A DNA stretch of 34,100 nucleotides from Candidatus Dietzia intestinigallinarum (GCA_019119875.1 DWWG01000148.1:1-34100); one strand, 5' to 3'. Shown: positions 1-10,996, numbered from the stretch's first letter. Numbers and translations are program-made. The notes: generated from the sequence alone by a model not told the origin.

Positions 1-93
1 GGGAAACGCTGCACGGAACGACTCCACGCCCCGTGGTTGCGGGCTCGGGGCGGCGGGTTCGGGGCGGTGGACGACGACCCGGCCGGAACGGCA

Positions 94-105
94 TACGCTC
101 GGGGC
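94..105 (+). promoter_or_regulatory. Possible leaderless promoter -10 box of the S4 protein gene
   Basis: The hexamer TACGCT (94-99) lies six bases before the ATG at 106, and no Shine-Dalgarno sequence is visible. This spacing fits a transcript beginning at or next to the start codon. The -35 region is not recognisable. The same hexamer at similar spacing precedes treX. Confidence 0.35.
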
Positions 106-477
106 ATGGGTGTGCGAGTCGATGTGTGGACCTGGTCGGTGCGGCTGTTCCCGTCGCGGACCAAGGCCGCGGCCGCCTGCCGTGGCGGGCACGTGAAGGT
201 CAACGGCGACGCGGTACAGCCGTCGAAGAACGTCGTGCCCGGCGACCGGGTGCAGGTCACCGGCGCGCCGGGCCGCATCCGCGTCGTCGAGGTGGTCGAG
301 ACCATCAGCAGACGCGTGGGCGCGCCGGTGGCGGACACCTGCTACATCGACCACTCGCCGCCGCCACCGCCCAAGGAGATCCTGGCGTCCCAGCCGCGGC
401 GGGACCGCGGCGCCGGTCGGCCCACCAAACGGGAGCGTCGCCAGACCGATCGGCTCCTGGGACGCGACCGGCGCTGA
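106..477 (+). CDS. RNA-binding S4 domain protein (Hsp15-like)
   Basis: This 123-residue basic protein carries an N-terminal S4 RNA-binding fold (about residues 3-50). Its visible pattern is RVDVWTW..RLFPSRTKA..AC..G.V.VNG, followed by P-G-D-RV, which is the classic S4 signature. Relatives such as Hsp15 bind rRNA or stalled 50S subunits; that role is known for the family and only inferred here. The C-terminal part (about 85-123) is rich in Pro, Arg and Lys and looks disordered. An upstream in-frame start at 37 would add 23 residues without S4 similarity. I chose 106 because the domain begins there and a -10-like box lies just before it. The gene is convergent with treY, with a GC-rich inverted repeat between them. 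Confidence 0.85.
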   Translation: MGVRVDVWTWSVRLFPSRTKAAAACRGGHVKVNGDAVQPSKNVVPGDRVQVTGAPGRIRVVEVVETISRRVGAPVADTCYIDHSPPPPPKEILASQPRRDRGAGRPTKRERRQTDRLLGRDRR

Positions 478-481
478 GGGA

Positions 482-519
482 CGGCGGGGACGTGCCTGCC
501 GGGACGGGGGCACCCGCCG
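482..519. terminator. Inverted repeat between convergent genes, possible two-way terminator
   Basis: CGGCGGG (482-488) pairs perfectly with CCCGCCG (513-519). A nested TGCC/GGCA pair lies inside the loop (493-496 with 509-512). It sits exactly between the stop of the S4 gene and the stop of treY, as a bidirectional terminator would. There is no U-tract, which is common in actinobacteria. Confidence 0.4.
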
Positions 520-523
520 ACCG

Positions 524-3049
524 TCAGCCGGACGTGCGGACCACGACGACGGGCACCGCCGCCAGCAGCTCCCCCACGTCCACGCGGCCCGAGAGCGACG
601 CACCGTCCGGGCGGACCGTCCACACGCCGCGTGGCAGAACCACGACAGTGCCCAGGAAGTCGTCGGCCGACATGACCGCGGTGCGTCGCCGGGCGATCAC
701 GCCGACGGCTGGCCCGGGTTCGCCACCGCCAAGATCGTGGTCGGTACCCGCCAGCGGCCTCAGGAAAGCCACCACGTCCGCGGCGGCCGGGCCCTCGACC
801 GGAATCGGCAGATGGGCGCCGCCGGCCATCGACACGGGGTGCTCGCGTCGTAGCCGCAGCAGATCGCGGACCAGCAGAAACTTGGGATGCCCGGCCCGGG
901 CGACCGCGCCGGAACGCAGTGGCCCGAAATCGACGAAGCGGCGATTGTCGGGATCGACGAGCGAGTCCTCCCACACCTCCGTGCCCTGGTAGACGTCCGG
1001 CACCCCGGGGCAGAGCAGCTGCACGGCCTTGGCGACGAGCGAATTGTCCCGGCCGGCGGGCGCGATGCGCTCGACGAACGGGCCCAGCAGCCCGGAACCC
1101 GACTCGATCAGTGAATCGATCCACCGGTGCATCCGGGACTCGAATTCCGCGTTCTGATCGGTCCACGTGGTGTGGACGGCGGCCTCGCGCATCGCCTTGT
1201 CCGCGTACACGTGCAGTCGGCTCCTCAGCTCCTGCGACGGCCCGCCCCGCTCCGGCCACACGCCCACGATCACCTGCAGGAGGAAATATCCGGCATCGGG
1301 GGCCGGCGGCGGGAACTCCTGAAACACCGCCGCGACGAAGCCGGCCCACTCCCCGGGCACCTGCGAGAGCACCGAGATCCGGGCGCGAACGTCCTCACCG
1401 CGCTTGGTGTCGTGGGTGGACAGCGCGGTCATCGTCAGCGGGGAGGCGGCCGCACGCTCGGCCATCGCCAGGTGAAATGCCTCGACGGTCAGCCCCATCC
1501 GTCCGGGCGAGCCCCCGACCTCGTTGAGCGAGACCAGCCGTCCGAGGCGGTAGAACAGCCGGTCCTCCTCCGCCTTGGCGGTGGCCGCGCCCGTGACCTG
1601 CGCGAGCCGCGCCGAGGCCTCTCCACCGCGGGCCAGCGCGTCGCCCACGACGCGCAGTGCCGCCGCCAGCTCCGGCCGCCGTCGCCGCAGCTCGTCCAGA
1701 ATCGCCGGGAGCGTGCCGCGCAGGACGGGATAGTCCGCGCGGTAGTACGGCGTCGCGGCAATCACCGAGAGCAGGGCCTCCCGCAGGTGAGGGTCGACGC
1801 CGGTGGTGGCCTCGTCGTCGTCGGAACCCACGTGGTCGGCACCCGCGCCACGCCCGCCGCCACGACCGCCGGCACCACCGCCGCCCGCGCCGGCATCGCG
1901 ACGCACCGCCCGCACCAACCGCGCCAACTCCGGCGCCAGGTCCTCGCTCACGATCTGGCGCTTGATCTCCGCCGACTGCGCATGCACCTGCGCCTCGTCG
2001 CCGGGCCCGCCACAGTACTGCTGCGCCAACTCCGACAACCGTGCCCGGCCACGGCCGTCCACCAGCAGGTGGTCGACGAGCCGCAGCGCGTCATAGCCGG
2101 TGGTGCCGTCGACGGGCATCGTCGGCTCCAGCACCTCGGGCGGAGTCGACGCGTCGCCGGGGGCGAGGATCTTCTCCAGCAGCAGCCAGCGGTCGCCGAC
2201 GAGCTCGCGCAGTCGCCGTGTGTAGCCCACCGGATCGGCCAGCCCGTCCGGGTGATCCACACGGATGCCGTCCACCAGGTCCTCCTCGCACCACCGGCGC
2301 ACCTCGGCGTGGGTGGCGTCGAACACCGCTGGATCCTCCTGCCGGACGCCGGCCAGGCCGGTGACGGTGAAGAACCGCCGGTACCCCAGCAGTGGCTCGC
2401 GCCAGTGGACGAGCCGGTAGTGCTGCCGGTCGTGGATCTCGCGCGCCGCGTCACCGTGCGCCGCGTCCCCGTGCGCAGCCGGCGATGCGTGCCCCGTGCC
2501 CGGGGCGACGGGGAAACGGTGCTCGTGGACGCGCAGCTCCGCCCCTGCGCCGGGGGTGTGGTCGGGCCCGACGACGACGAGGTCCGCCACATCGTCCGGA
2601 GAGCCGAGCACCGGGATCGCGATCTTCCCGTCAGCCCCGTTGTCGGCCGCGGAATCGACGTCGAAGAACGAGAAATACGGTGATTCGGGTCCCCTGCGCA
2701 GCACGTCCCACCACCACGGGTTGGCGGCCGGCCGGTCGACCCCCAGATGGTTGGGCACGATGTCCACCACCAGGCCCAGGCCGTGCTCCCGGCAGGCAGC
2801 GCGGAGCGCCCGCAGGCCGTCTGTCCCGCCGAGCTCCGGCGAGACCGTGGTCGGGTCCGTCACGTCGTAGCCGTGGGTCGAGCCGGGCACGGCGGTGAGG
2901 ATCGGTGACAGGTAGACAGCGCCCACGCCGAGGTCGCACAGGTAGGGCACGAGATCCCGGGCGTCGGCCAGCGTGAAGCCACGCCCCGCGGGGTCGGAGG
3001 AGGGCGTGCGCAGTTGGAGCCGGTAGGTGCTCGACAGGGGCCGGCGCAC
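524..3049 (-). CDS. treY: Maltooligosyltrehalose synthase TreY
   Basis: TreY converts the reducing-end alpha-1,4 bond of maltooligosaccharides to alpha,alpha-1,1, giving maltooligosyltrehalose in the cytoplasm. The 841-residue protein is a GH13-type barrel with YRLQL at the N-terminus, VDIVPNHLG (about 94-103), GIRVDHPDGL with the likely nucleophile Asp265, LLLEKIL with the likely acid/base Glu292, and STHDTKRGEDVR with Asp547. PDVYQGTE is visible near the C-terminus. It is longer than mycobacterial TreY (about 765 residues), partly because of a Gly/Arg-rich stretch at about 386-405 and a short AHGDA repeat near 192-203, both probably surface loops. The start is GTG, three bases after the treX stop, so the two are one transcript. 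TreZ, which releases trehalose, is usually encoded next to it but is not here. Confidence 0.95.
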   Translation of the reverse strand: MRRPLSSTYRLQLRTPSSDPAGRGFTLADARDLVPYLCDLGVGAVYLSPILTAVPGSTHGYDVTDPTTVSPELGGTDGLRALRAACREHGLGLVVDIVPNHLGVDRPAANPWWWDVLRRGPESPYFSFFDVDSAADNGADGKIAIPVLGSPDDVADLVVVGPDHTPGAGAELRVHEHRFPVAPGTGHASPAAHGDAAHGDAAREIHDRQHYRLVHWREPLLGYRRFFTVTGLAGVRQEDPAVFDATHAEVRRWCEEDLVDGIRVDHPDGLADPVGYTRRLRELVGDRWLLLEKILAPGDASTPPEVLEPTMPVDGTTGYDALRLVDHLLVDGRGRARLSELAQQYCGGPGDEAQVHAQSAEIKRQIVSEDLAPELARLVRAVRRDAGAGGGGAGGRGGGRGAGADHVGSDDDEATTGVDPHLREALLSVIAATPYYRADYPVLRGTLPAILDELRRRRPELAAALRVVGDALARGGEASARLAQVTGAATAKAEEDRLFYRLGRLVSLNEVGGSPGRMGLTVEAFHLAMAERAAASPLTMTALSTHDTKRGEDVRARISVLSQVPGEWAGFVAAVFQEFPPPAPDAGYFLLQVIVGVWPERGGPSQELRSRLHVYADKAMREAAVHTTWTDQNAEFESRMHRWIDSLIESGSGLLGPFVERIAPAGRDNSLVAKAVQLLCPGVPDVYQGTEVWEDSLVDPDNRRFVDFGPLRSGAVARAGHPKFLLVRDLLRLRREHPVSMAGGAHLPIPVEGPAAADVVAFLRPLAGTDHDLGGGEPGPAVGVIARRRTAVMSADDFLGTVVVLPRGVWTVRPDGASLSGRVDVGELLAAVPVVVVRTSG

Positions 3050-3052
3050 CGG

Positions 3053-5197
<2,145 letters not shown>

Positions 5198-5211
5198 GAG
5201 GCCCAAGCGTA
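5198..5211 (-). promoter_or_regulatory. Possible leaderless promoter -10 box of treX
   Basis: On the minus strand, TACGCT (5211-5206) is followed by eight bases and the GTG at 5197. No ribosome-binding site is evident for either candidate start. The box matches the one before the S4 gene. No convincing -35 is visible. Confidence 0.35.
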
Positions 5212-5279
5212 GTGCGTCGGCCACGCTTCGGGCCGGGTGTGAACCCGCCGCGCCGGTCCGTCCGCCGCGCGCGGGTCGG

Positions 5280-7439
5280 TCACCACCACCCGGTGGCGGG
5301 CCCCATCTGTCGTGCCAGTTCGCCGGAGGCGGATCGGACCCACGACCCGGAGAGGTGGTGGGAGTCGTGGTAGACGATCACGTTGCCCACCACGACGGGG
5401 CAGTTGCCGGGGTCGCAGAGGCCGTCGGTGAGGTCGATGAGCCTGACGTTGTCGAGTCCGGCGGCGGCGAGGGAGGCGGGGTTGATCGGGGAGATGGATC
5501 GCTCGCGGGGCATGCCGCACTCCTCGGGCGTGCCGCCGTCACCGAGGCAGTCCCCGGCGCGGATCGGTCCGCGGCCGTTGTTCAGCCACGGGGTGTCGCG
5601 GATCGCGAGCACGCCGATGCCCTGGTCGCCGAGCGCGCGCCACAGGTCGACGTACTGGCGTGGGGTGATGTCGGGGCCCATGACCCCCACGGGCCTGGTG
5701 GCCGTGGTGAACACGAACTCCGGCTGGAGTCCGATCAGCGAGGCCAGCGCCTCGGGAGTCCACTCGGTGCAGCTCTCGTACAGCTGCTCGTTGCTGTCGG
5801 AGACCGTGGCGTCGAGGGTGAGTGGGCAGCCCATCTTGAGGACGGTGACCACGCGGAAGCCGTAGTGACGGCCGACCTCGTCGAGTCCGCTGATCCAGTG
5901 CTCGGCGTGCGAACCCCCGACCAACGCGACGGTGCGGGGAGAGGTCACGTCGCCGTAGACGCACATGGTCACGTCGCTGGTCTCGAAGTCCGAGATGCAG
6001 CCGTCCAGGGTGCTGGGGGGCAGGTCGTTGCCCACCTGGAGGAGGGAGGGCAGGAACGGTACGTCGTCGGGCGCGCCGGTGCCGTCGAAGAACGCCCGGG
6101 CGCCGGGGTGGTCGGGGTCGGTGAGGGAGTCCACGTAGGGGACCGCCGAGCGTGAGGCGGAGGTGGCGCCCCACCAGCCGACGGTGCCCAGGGTGGCGAC
6201 GGCGGCGACGACGACGAGGGCGGTCGCCCCCACGAACTGCTTCTGCTGGCCGACCGTACGGGCGGGCCCGCCGCGGATCGCATCCCGAGCGGCGGCGGCG
6301 GGGGTCGTGCGGTTCCTGGCGCGGCTGGCCATCCGAAGAGGGCGCTCGACGTATTTCTCGGTGATGAGTGCGAGCACCACCGAGATCACGATGATGGCGA
6401 TCCCGGAGACGAGGGTGATCTCCGCGTCGCGGTCGTAGGACAGCCACAGGATGAGCAGCGGCCAGTGCCACAGGTACAGGGAGTAGGAGATGTCACCCAG
6501 TCGTCGGAACAGTTTTCCGGACAGCAACCACGTGATCGGGTCCCGTCCGGGTCGCGCCCGCACGCCGGGCGGGAGGTTGCCGCCCAGCACGATGAGGAGC
6601 GCCCCACCGATCGGATACCAGGCCAGCGGGCCGGGGAAGTAGCCGGCGCCGTCGAAGAAGAATCCGGTGCTCACCACGAGGAAGAGCCCCGCGGCGGTGG
6701 TCACCAGTCTGAGCGGCCACGGCAGGACGATCCCGGCCAGCACGATCGCCACGAGCCCGCCGACGAGCAGCTCCCACATGCGGGAGGCCGTGTCGTAGTA
6801 GTTCCAGGCCTGGTTCGCGTTCTGCCCGATGACCGACCACCACACCGACGCGGCGGTGCCCAGGGCGACCACGCCCACGAGGAACCACTTGGGGGTGCCG
6901 CGGCGGACGAGCAGCCGCCACAGGGCGGTACCTCCCAGGACGACGGCGAGGCCGATCAGATAGAACTGCCCCTGAACCGACATCGACCACAGGTGCTGCA
7001 GCGGGGAGATGGTGGCGTCTGCGGCCGCGTAGTCGGAGGCGGTGTAGGCGAGCTCCCAGTTCTGGTAATAGAGCAGGGAGGCGACCGTCTGGTCGAAGAT
7101 CGCGGTCCACTGGGTGGGTGGCTTGATGAGGAGCGTGCCCACGACGGTGGCGAAGACGGTCACCAGCAGTGCCGGATAGAGCCTGCGGACCAGTCGTTTG
7201 ACGTGTGGGACCGGGTTGAGCGGTGTGTTCGGGTTGTCCGCGCCGCGCAGCAGCGAGCCGAGGAAGAAGAATCCGGACAGGGCGAGGAACACGTCGACGC
7301 CGCCGGAGACCCGGCCCATCCAGATGTGGAACACCACCACCAGGGCGATGGCCAGGCCGCGCAGGCCGTCGATATCGTGCCGATAGGCCATCTTCCCGGG
7401 TCGCCGTCCGGCGGCGGCGGGAGTGGAGGTGGTGGCCAC
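5280..7439 (-). CDS. OafA/YrhL-type membrane acyltransferase with C-terminal SGNH domain
   Basis: This 719-residue protein pairs an N-terminal acyltransferase-3 domain of about ten membrane helices (about 18-370) with an extracytoplasmic SGNH hydrolase-like domain (about 440-719). Seen directly are YRHDIDGLRGLAI and the FHIW histidine of the acyltransferase-3 signature, SGFFF, and a Trp/Leu-rich helix set. In the C-terminal part, LVGGSHAEHW is the Ser block and YHDSHHLSG the Asp/His block. Such enzymes move acyl groups from cytoplasmic donors onto cell-surface sugars; the acceptor here is unknown. Its place beside treX matches Rv1565c next to Rv1564c in M. tuberculosis as I recall it, so a link to envelope glycans or trehalose is possible but unproven. 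The start is GTG with AGGAAG about eleven bases upstream. A second start at residue 17 is possible. Confidence 0.9.
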   Translation of the reverse strand: MATTSTPAAAGRRPGKMAYRHDIDGLRGLAIALVVVFHIWMGRVSGGVDVFLALSGFFFLGSLLRGADNPNTPLNPVPHVKRLVRRLYPALLVTVFATVVGTLLIKPPTQWTAIFDQTVASLLYYQNWELAYTASDYAAADATISPLQHLWSMSVQGQFYLIGLAVVLGGTALWRLLVRRGTPKWFLVGVVALGTAASVWWSVIGQNANQAWNYYDTASRMWELLVGGLVAIVLAGIVLPWPLRLVTTAAGLFLVVSTGFFFDGAGYFPGPLAWYPIGGALLIVLGGNLPPGVRARPGRDPITWLLSGKLFRRLGDISYSLYLWHWPLLILWLSYDRDAEITLVSGIAIIVISVVLALITEKYVERPLRMASRARNRTTPAAAARDAIRGGPARTVGQQKQFVGATALVVVAAVATLGTVGWWGATSASRSAVPYVDSLTDPDHPGARAFFDGTGAPDDVPFLPSLLQVGNDLPPSTLDGCISDFETSDVTMCVYGDVTSPRTVALVGGSHAEHWISGLDEVGRHYGFRVVTVLKMGCPLTLDATVSDSNEQLYESCTEWTPEALASLIGLQPEFVFTTATRPVGVMGPDITPRQYVDLWRALGDQGIGVLAIRDTPWLNNGRGPIRAGDCLGDGGTPEECGMPRERSISPINPASLAAAGLDNVRLIDLTDGLCDPGNCPVVVGNVIVYHDSHHLSGSWVRSASGELARQMGPATGWW

Positions 7440-7546
7440 TGGCGGGTACTTCCTGACGTCTCGTCCGGGCGATGAGGTGGGCGGAGCCGGGTCCGATTAC
7501 ACCACAGGCGCCCGGGATGTCCCGTTTCGGTCCCGGCGGGCGTTGG

Positions 7547-7559
7547 TACAGTCCCGCGC
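7547..7559 (+). promoter_or_regulatory. Leaderless promoter -10 box of the DUF2567-like gene
   Basis: TACAGT (7547-7552) lies seven bases before the ATG at 7560, with no Shine-Dalgarno sequence between. TTTCGG (7525-7530) is a weak -35 candidate. The spacing fits transcription starting at the A of the ATG. Confidence 0.45.
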
Positions 7560-8156
7560 ATGACCAGCATGTCGACGCCGCCGGGTGGCGGGAGACAGCA
7601 TCGCGGGATCTCCCGCGCGGTGGGCACCCTGCTCAGCGTTCTCGCGCCGTTTCTCGTGGCACTGCTGGTGTGGATCGTGGCCGCCCCGCGCTCGGAACTT
7701 CTCTCGGTGGGCGGGGGGAGAGGACTGCGGCTGGCCGATTCCGGCGCCGAGGGCGGCAGTCAGTTCCTCATGCTGGTGATCCTTCTGGGTTTCGCCTCCG
7801 TGTGCGGCGTGGTGGTCCTGTGGTACCGGCAGCCCCGGCTTCGACGGCCGGGCGGGGTGTTCGCGCTCGCGGCGCTGCCGGGGGTGGCGTGCTCCGTCGC
7901 TGCGGCCGCCGCCACCCCGCTGGCCGGGCTGCTGGCCGCGCCCCCGACAGACGCCCCGTACGGGGCCGTGGTGCGGCAGGCGCCGGCCGTCGGGGAGCTG
8001 TTCTTCGATCGGATCATCTACGGCACCTCGGGGCCCTCGTGGGACCTGTTTCCGCCGGGTACCGGCTGGCTGGTGTGGGGTGCCATGATCGCTCTTCTCA
8101 CCGTCGCGGCACTGGCCCATGTCAGCCGGTCGTCGGAGCTGGAGGTCGCAGGGTAG
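7560..8156 (+). CDS. DUF2567-like membrane protein
   Basis: This 198-residue protein has four predicted membrane helices (about 18-42, 66-88, 96-122 and 167-187). Between helices three and four, residues about 123-165 form a probable outside loop containing FFDRIIYG and a Trp-Pro-rich stretch. The function is unknown. I assign it to DUF2567 mainly from topology and position: in M. tuberculosis the DUF2567 protein Rv1591 lies just before the Nudix repressor and nadABC, as here. A second ATG lies three codons in. Its 3' end overlaps the convergent nrtR gene by 35 bases, so the two could interfere at the RNA level. Confidence 0.7.
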   Translation: MTSMSTPPGGGRQHRGISRAVGTLLSVLAPFLVALLVWIVAAPRSELLSVGGGRGLRLADSGAEGGSQFLMLVILLGFASVCGVVVLWYRQPRLRRPGGVFALAALPGVACSVAAAAATPLAGLLAAPPTDAPYGAVVRQAPAVGELFFDRIIYGTSGPSWDLFPPGTGWLVWGAMIALLTVAALAHVSRSSELEVAG

Positions 8157-8829
8157 CGAACTGGTCGGTGATCCGGAGTCGTCGCTCGGCGAACCGGTAG
8201 AGCGCGGCGGGCCGGCCGCCCGTGGGGCCCGGGGGAGCGCTGCGTCCGCACCGGACCAGCTCGCCGCGTCGGGTGAGGATCCTCTGCAGGTTGGTCGGGT
8301 CCACGGGGTGGCCGAGCGCCGCCCCGTAGAGCTGGGCGAGATGCGAGAGCGTGAACTCCTCGGGGGCCAGAGCGAATCCCAGGGTGGAATAGGAGAGCTT
8401 GGCCGCCAGCCGGGCGCGGGCCCGGGCGACGATATCGGCGTGGTCGAAGACGGTCTCGGGCAGGTCGTCCACGCGGAACCAGGCGGTGTCGTCCGGGATG
8501 TCGGGATCGGCGTCACTGGGCAGGATCCCGAGGAAACCCGAGGCGAACACCCGCCGGCCGGGCACGCGGGCCGGGTCGGAGAACTCCGAGACCGATTCGA
8601 GGTGACTGAGCTCCCGCACGTCGACCTTCTCGTCGAGTTGACGGGTGGCGGACGTGGCCAGGTCCTCGTCGTGGCGGACCTCGCCGCCCGGTAGCGCCCA
8701 GCGGCCGGCGGCGGGGCCGATCGAGTGCTGCCACAACAGGACGTGGAGTGACGGCGCGGTGTCGCCGGGTACGGGGCGTACCTGCCCCACCACGACGAGC
8801 ACCTCGTGACCGGTGTTACACTTGGCCAT
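8122..8829 (-). CDS. nrtR: NrtR-family Nudix repressor of NAD biosynthesis
   Basis: This 235-residue protein has an N-terminal Nudix fold (about 8-135) and a C-terminal winged-helix domain (about 145-235). Landmarks of the second part are [27 protein letters not shown] and [11 protein letters not shown], the layout of NrtR regulators. The Nudix box is degenerate: GGEVRHDED is intact but the REUxEE core reads RQLDEK. That fits a protein that senses ADP-ribose-type ligands without hydrolysing them. NrtR proteins (NdnR in Corynebacterium) repress nadA-nadC. Here the gene diverges from nadA across a 7-bp-arm palindrome. The ATG directly follows that palindrome with no ribosome-binding site, so the mRNA is probably leaderless and autorepressed. 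MutT-like hydrolase activity is less likely. Confidence 0.9.
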   Translation of the reverse strand: MAKCNTGHEVLVVVGQVRPVPGDTAPSLHVLLWQHSIGPAAGRWALPGGEVRHDEDLATSATRQLDEKVDVRELSHLESVSEFSDPARVPGRRVFASGFLGILPSDADPDIPDDTAWFRVDDLPETVFDHADIVARARARLAAKLSYSTLGFALAPEEFTLSHLAQLYGAALGHPVDPTNLQRILTRRGELVRCGRSAPPGPTGGRPAALYRFAERRLRITDQFATLRPPAPTTG

Positions 8830-8852
8830 GTTTTCGATTGTAAGACGAAAAC
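8830..8852. promoter_or_regulatory. NrtR operator and nrtR promoter
   Basis: GTTTTCG (8830-8836) and CGAAAAC (8846-8852) form a perfect inverted repeat with a nine-base spacer in the nrtR-nadA divergent region. On the minus strand the spacer holds TACAAT, a good -10 box seven bases before the nrtR ATG. A bound dimer would therefore block nrtR directly. nadA starts 50 bases away on the other side and would also be covered. The assignment to NrtR is inferred from position. Confidence 0.7.
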
Positions 8853-8901
8853 GCGGACGGTGGGGAACCGACCCGCACTATCGATCCGAGAGGGGGCAGC
8901 G

Positions 8902-9963
8902 ATGAGCACTGCCACTGGAACGAATACCGCCATCGGGCGACTGGACTCGCCGCTGGCCGACAAGATCCATCACGACGGATCGGTGTACGCCGGCGTCGAG
9001 CCGAACGAGGCGTGGGCTGCGGAGATCCGGCGCCTGGCCGCCGAGCGCGACGCGGTGATCCTCGCGCACAACTACGAGATCCCGGCCATCCAGGACATCG
9101 CCCACCACGTGGGGGACTCGCTGGCCCTGTCGCGGATCGCGGCGAGTGCCGAGCAGTCGACGATCATCTTCTGCGGAGTGCACTTCATGGCCGAGACCGC
9201 GAAGATCCTCTCGCCCGAGAAGACGGTTCTCATCCCGGACGAGGCCGCCGGGTGTTCGCTGGCGGACTCCATCACGGCCGAGCAGCTGGCCGAGTGGAAG
9301 TCCGAGCACCCGGACGCCGTCGTGGTCTCCTACGTCAACACCACCGCGGCGGTGAAGGCCCTCACCGACATCTGCTGCACGAGCTCCAACGCCGTCGACG
9401 TGGTCGAGTCCATCGACCCGGACCGCGAGATCCTCTTCCTGCCCGATCAGTTCCTCGGGGCACACGTGCGGCGTAAGACGGGACGCGACAACATCCGTGT
9501 GTGGGCGGGTGAGTGTCACGTCCACGCCGCCATCAACGGAGACCAGCTCACCGCCAAGTCCGAGTCGCACCCGGGCGCCGACCTGTTCGTCCATCCCGAG
9601 TGCGGGTGTGCGACCAGCGCGCTGCACCTGGCCACCGAGGGCGCGGTGCCCGCGGAGCAGGTCAAGATCCTGTCGACCGGCGGGATGGTGGACGCGGCCC
9701 GCGCCTCGGGCGCGCGGGAGGTGCTGGTGGCGACCGAGGTCGGGATGATCCACCAGCTGCGCAAGGCGGCGCCGGAGATCGACTTCCTGCCCGTCAACGA
9801 CGACGCCAGCTGTCCCTACATGAAGATGATCACCCCGGCCGCGCTGCTGCGCGCCCTCGTCGAGGGTGCCGACGAGGTCGACGTGGACCCTGTCACGGCC
9901 GAGGCCGCTCGCGGATCGGTGGAGCGCATGATCGCGATCGGCAACCCGGGGTCGGGGGAGTGA
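8902..9963 (+). CDS. nadA: Quinolinate synthase NadA
   Basis: NadA condenses iminoaspartate with dihydroxyacetone phosphate to quinolinate using a [4Fe-4S] cluster. The 353-residue protein shows the family motifs [52 protein letters not shown] and SCPYM. Spacing suggests Cys118, Cys205 and Cys304 as cluster ligands. The ATG at 8902 has GAGAGGGGG just upstream and is preferred over longer in-frame starts that run into the operator. nadC follows with a GTGA overlap. In M. tuberculosis nadB lies between the two; it is absent here, as in Corynebacterium glutamicum. The source of iminoaspartate is therefore not encoded in this window. Confidence 0.96.
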   Translation: MSTATGTNTAIGRLDSPLADKIHHDGSVYAGVEPNEAWAAEIRRLAAERDAVILAHNYEIPAIQDIAHHVGDSLALSRIAASAEQSTIIFCGVHFMAETAKILSPEKTVLIPDEAAGCSLADSITAEQLAEWKSEHPDAVVVSYVNTTAAVKALTDICCTSSNAVDVVESIDPDREILFLPDQFLGAHVRRKTGRDNIRVWAGECHVHAAINGDQLTAKSESHPGADLFVHPECGCATSALHLATEGAVPAEQVKILSTGGMVDAARASGAREVLVATEVGMIHQLRKAAPEIDFLPVNDDASCPYMKMITPAALLRALVEGADEVDVDPVTAEAARGSVERMIAIGNPGSGE

Positions 9964-10880
9964 GCGGCGCACCGTCCGGGGCCCGGGGCGACGGCCACGA
10001 CGACGGCGAGTTGCTCGATCCCGAGACGCGTGCCGATGCCGTGACGGCGATCCGGCGCGCCCTCGAGGAGGACCTGCGATACGGCCCCGATGCCACCTCG
10101 CTCGCGACCGTACCCGCCGAGGACCGGGCGACGGCGCGGCTGACGTCGCGTTCGGACGGGGTGGTGGCGGGCCTGCCGTTGATCGAGATGGTGCTCGCCC
10201 GGGTGCTCGGGGACGGCACCGACCAGTCCGCCGGGTTCACGGTGACGCCGCACGCCACCGACGGCGACCGCGTGGAGGCGGGCCGGGTCGTGGCCGAGAT
10301 CTCCGCACCCACGCGGGGGCTGCTCACCGCCGAACGCACCCTGCTCAACCTGGTCTGTCACCTGTCGGGTGTGGCGACCGCCACCCGGGCGTGGGTCGAC
10401 GAGGTGGCCGGTACCGGGTGCGCGGTCCGGGACACCCGCAAGACGATGCCGGGGCTCAGGCTGCTGCAGAAGTACGCGGTGCGCTGCGGCGGCGGCGTCA
10501 ACCACCGGCTGGGACTCGGCGATGCCGTCCTGATCAAGGACAACCACGTGGTGGCCGCCGGCGGCGTCGTGCCCGCGCTGGTCGCGGTCCGTGAGCGGTT
10601 CCCGGAGCTGCCGTGCGAGGTGGAGGTGGATTCGCTCGAGCAGCTCGACCAGATGCTGGACCAGGAGGTGGACCTGGTCCTGCTGGACAATTTCCCGGTC
10701 TGGCAGACGCAGATCGCCGTGCAGCGCCGGGACAGGATCTCCCCGGGTACCCGGCTGGAGTCCAGCGGCGGGCTCACCCTGGACGTGGCCGCCGACTATG
10801 CCAGGTGTGGCGTCGACTTCCTGGCCGTGGGCGCGCTGACGCACTCGGTCGGTGTTCTGGATCTGGGCCTGGACATGTGA
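9960..10880 (+). CDS. nadC: Nicotinate-nucleotide pyrophosphorylase (carboxylating) NadC
   Basis: NadC (quinolinate phosphoribosyltransferase) makes nicotinate mononucleotide from quinolinate and PRPP. Motifs seen are RALEEDL near the N-terminus, [41 protein letters not shown] and ESSGG, covering the quinolinate and PRPP sites. The GTG start overlaps the nadA stop (GTGA), giving 306 residues, about 20 more than usual. The first 20 residues are Gly/Asp-rich and may be a non-conserved tail, or the true start may lie slightly inside. It is translationally coupled to nadA and shares its NrtR control. Confidence 0.95.
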   Translation: MSGAPSGARGDGHDDGELLDPETRADAVTAIRRALEEDLRYGPDATSLATVPAEDRATARLTSRSDGVVAGLPLIEMVLARVLGDGTDQSAGFTVTPHATDGDRVEAGRVVAEISAPTRGLLTAERTLLNLVCHLSGVATATRAWVDEVAGTGCAVRDTRKTMPGLRLLQKYAVRCGGGVNHRLGLGDAVLIKDNHVVAAGGVVPALVAVRERFPELPCEVEVDSLEQLDQMLDQEVDLVLLDNFPVWQTQIAVQRRDRISPGTRLESSGGLTLDVAADYARCGVDFLAVGALTHSVGVLDLGLDM

Positions 10881-10982
10881 ACACCGTCCCCGGCCGGCCG
10901 GCCGGACGTCGTGCCGGGGCCGGGCGTGTGAGGTCCGCCCCATCCGGGTGTTCCGACGAGGCGGCGAGCCGTGTCGGGCGCG

Positions 10983-10996
10983 TAAAGTCGTCGCCC
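10983..10996 (+). promoter_or_regulatory. Possible leaderless promoter of the hypothetical gene after nadC
   Basis: TAAAGT (10983-10988) lies eight bases before the ATG at 10997. No Shine-Dalgarno sequence separates them and no clear -35 is seen. This would give the gene its own transcript besides read-through from nadC. Confidence 0.35.

Noticed and set aside
2455-2485. Short repeat encoding AHGDA in treY
   Set aside because: Two imperfect copies only, inside a variable loop; no sign of function.
1127-2683. Plus-strand open frame of 518 codons opposite treY
   Set aside because: It is the mirror of TreY codons, with no recognisable domain or ribosome-binding site.
8122-8829. Nudix protein as an active hydrolase
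   Set aside because: The catalytic REUxEE is altered to RQLDEK, and a winged-helix domain plus an operator point to a regulator.
9955-9970. Remnant of nadB at the nadA-nadC junction
   Set aside because: The genes overlap by four bases; there is no room for a remnant.
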